Below, piece by piece: positions 5,460-5,464 of a stretch of 5,464 nucleotides of DNA. A model generated the notes under the pieces. It made no database searches and was not told where the DNA came from. It worked only from the letters and a program-made list of their open reading frames with translations. A program made the position numbers and the translations under genes. Where the stretch lies: contig JBJMNK010000067.1 in assembly GCA_045804265.1 (NCBI GenBank), positions 1 to 5,464 on the forward strand. The letters are read 5' to 3'. This stretch comes from JABFXC01 sp045804265 (lineage in GTDB: Bacteria; Gemmatimonadota; Gemmatimonadetes; Gemmatimonadales; Gemmatimonadaceae). How positions within the stretch are numbered: position 1 is the stretch's first letter; the number at the start of each line of letters is the position of its first letter.

Positions 5460-5464
5460 TCGCG

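Overview
This 5.46 kb window is GC-rich (roughly 65% by eye). All seven genes lie on the minus strand, so transcription runs from right to left. In transcription order they are bshA, a UbiA-family prenyltransferase gene, uppP, birA, coaX, groES and the first 158 codons of groEL, which is cut by the left edge. The mix suggests a bacterium of the Gemmatimonadota/FCB neighbourhood: high GC, bacillithiol synthesis, a UbiA protein resembling the archaeal-type lipid enzyme DGGGP synthase, type III pantothenate kinase, and a GroES with a GLYIP mobile loop. That placement is inference; nothing in the sequence fixes the taxon.

Right block (1146-5459): a tight housekeeping cluster that looks like one operon. 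bshA makes the first bacillithiol intermediate. Its 3' end overlaps the prenyltransferase gene, whose exact start is uncertain. After a 31 bp gap comes uppP, which recycles undecaprenyl pyrophosphate for cell-wall synthesis. uppP and birA share an ATGA overlap, and birA and coaX share a GTGA overlap, so the last three genes are probably translationally coupled. The shared theme is cofactors and thiols (bacillithiol, biotin attachment, CoA) plus polyprenyl lipid chemistry. Linkage of bshA, birA and pantothenate/CoA genes resembles the Bacillus subtilis bshB1-bshA-cca-birA-panBCD operon.

Middle (912-1145): a regulatory intergenic region. It holds a GC-rich hairpin just after coaX without a clear U-tract, an AT-rich patch, a sigma70-type promoter pointing left, and a perfect CIRCE operator (HrcA site) at the predicted transcription start of groESL.

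Left block (1-911): the groES-groEL heat-shock chaperonin operon. The 132 bp between the two genes carries two arrays of degenerate seven-base repeats in opposite orientation, able to fold into a large hairpin.

The main unexpected signal is an 8-mer, CGTTAGGC, found five times on either strand. One copy lies between groES and groEL, and one lies inside each of coaX, birA, uppP and bshA. By eye, every TTAG or CTAA inside a coding region of this window, apart from one at the groES stop codon, belongs to a copy of it. It behaves like a genome-wide DNA-level signal such as an uptake sequence. No mobile elements, tRNAs, rRNAs or CRISPR arrays were seen.
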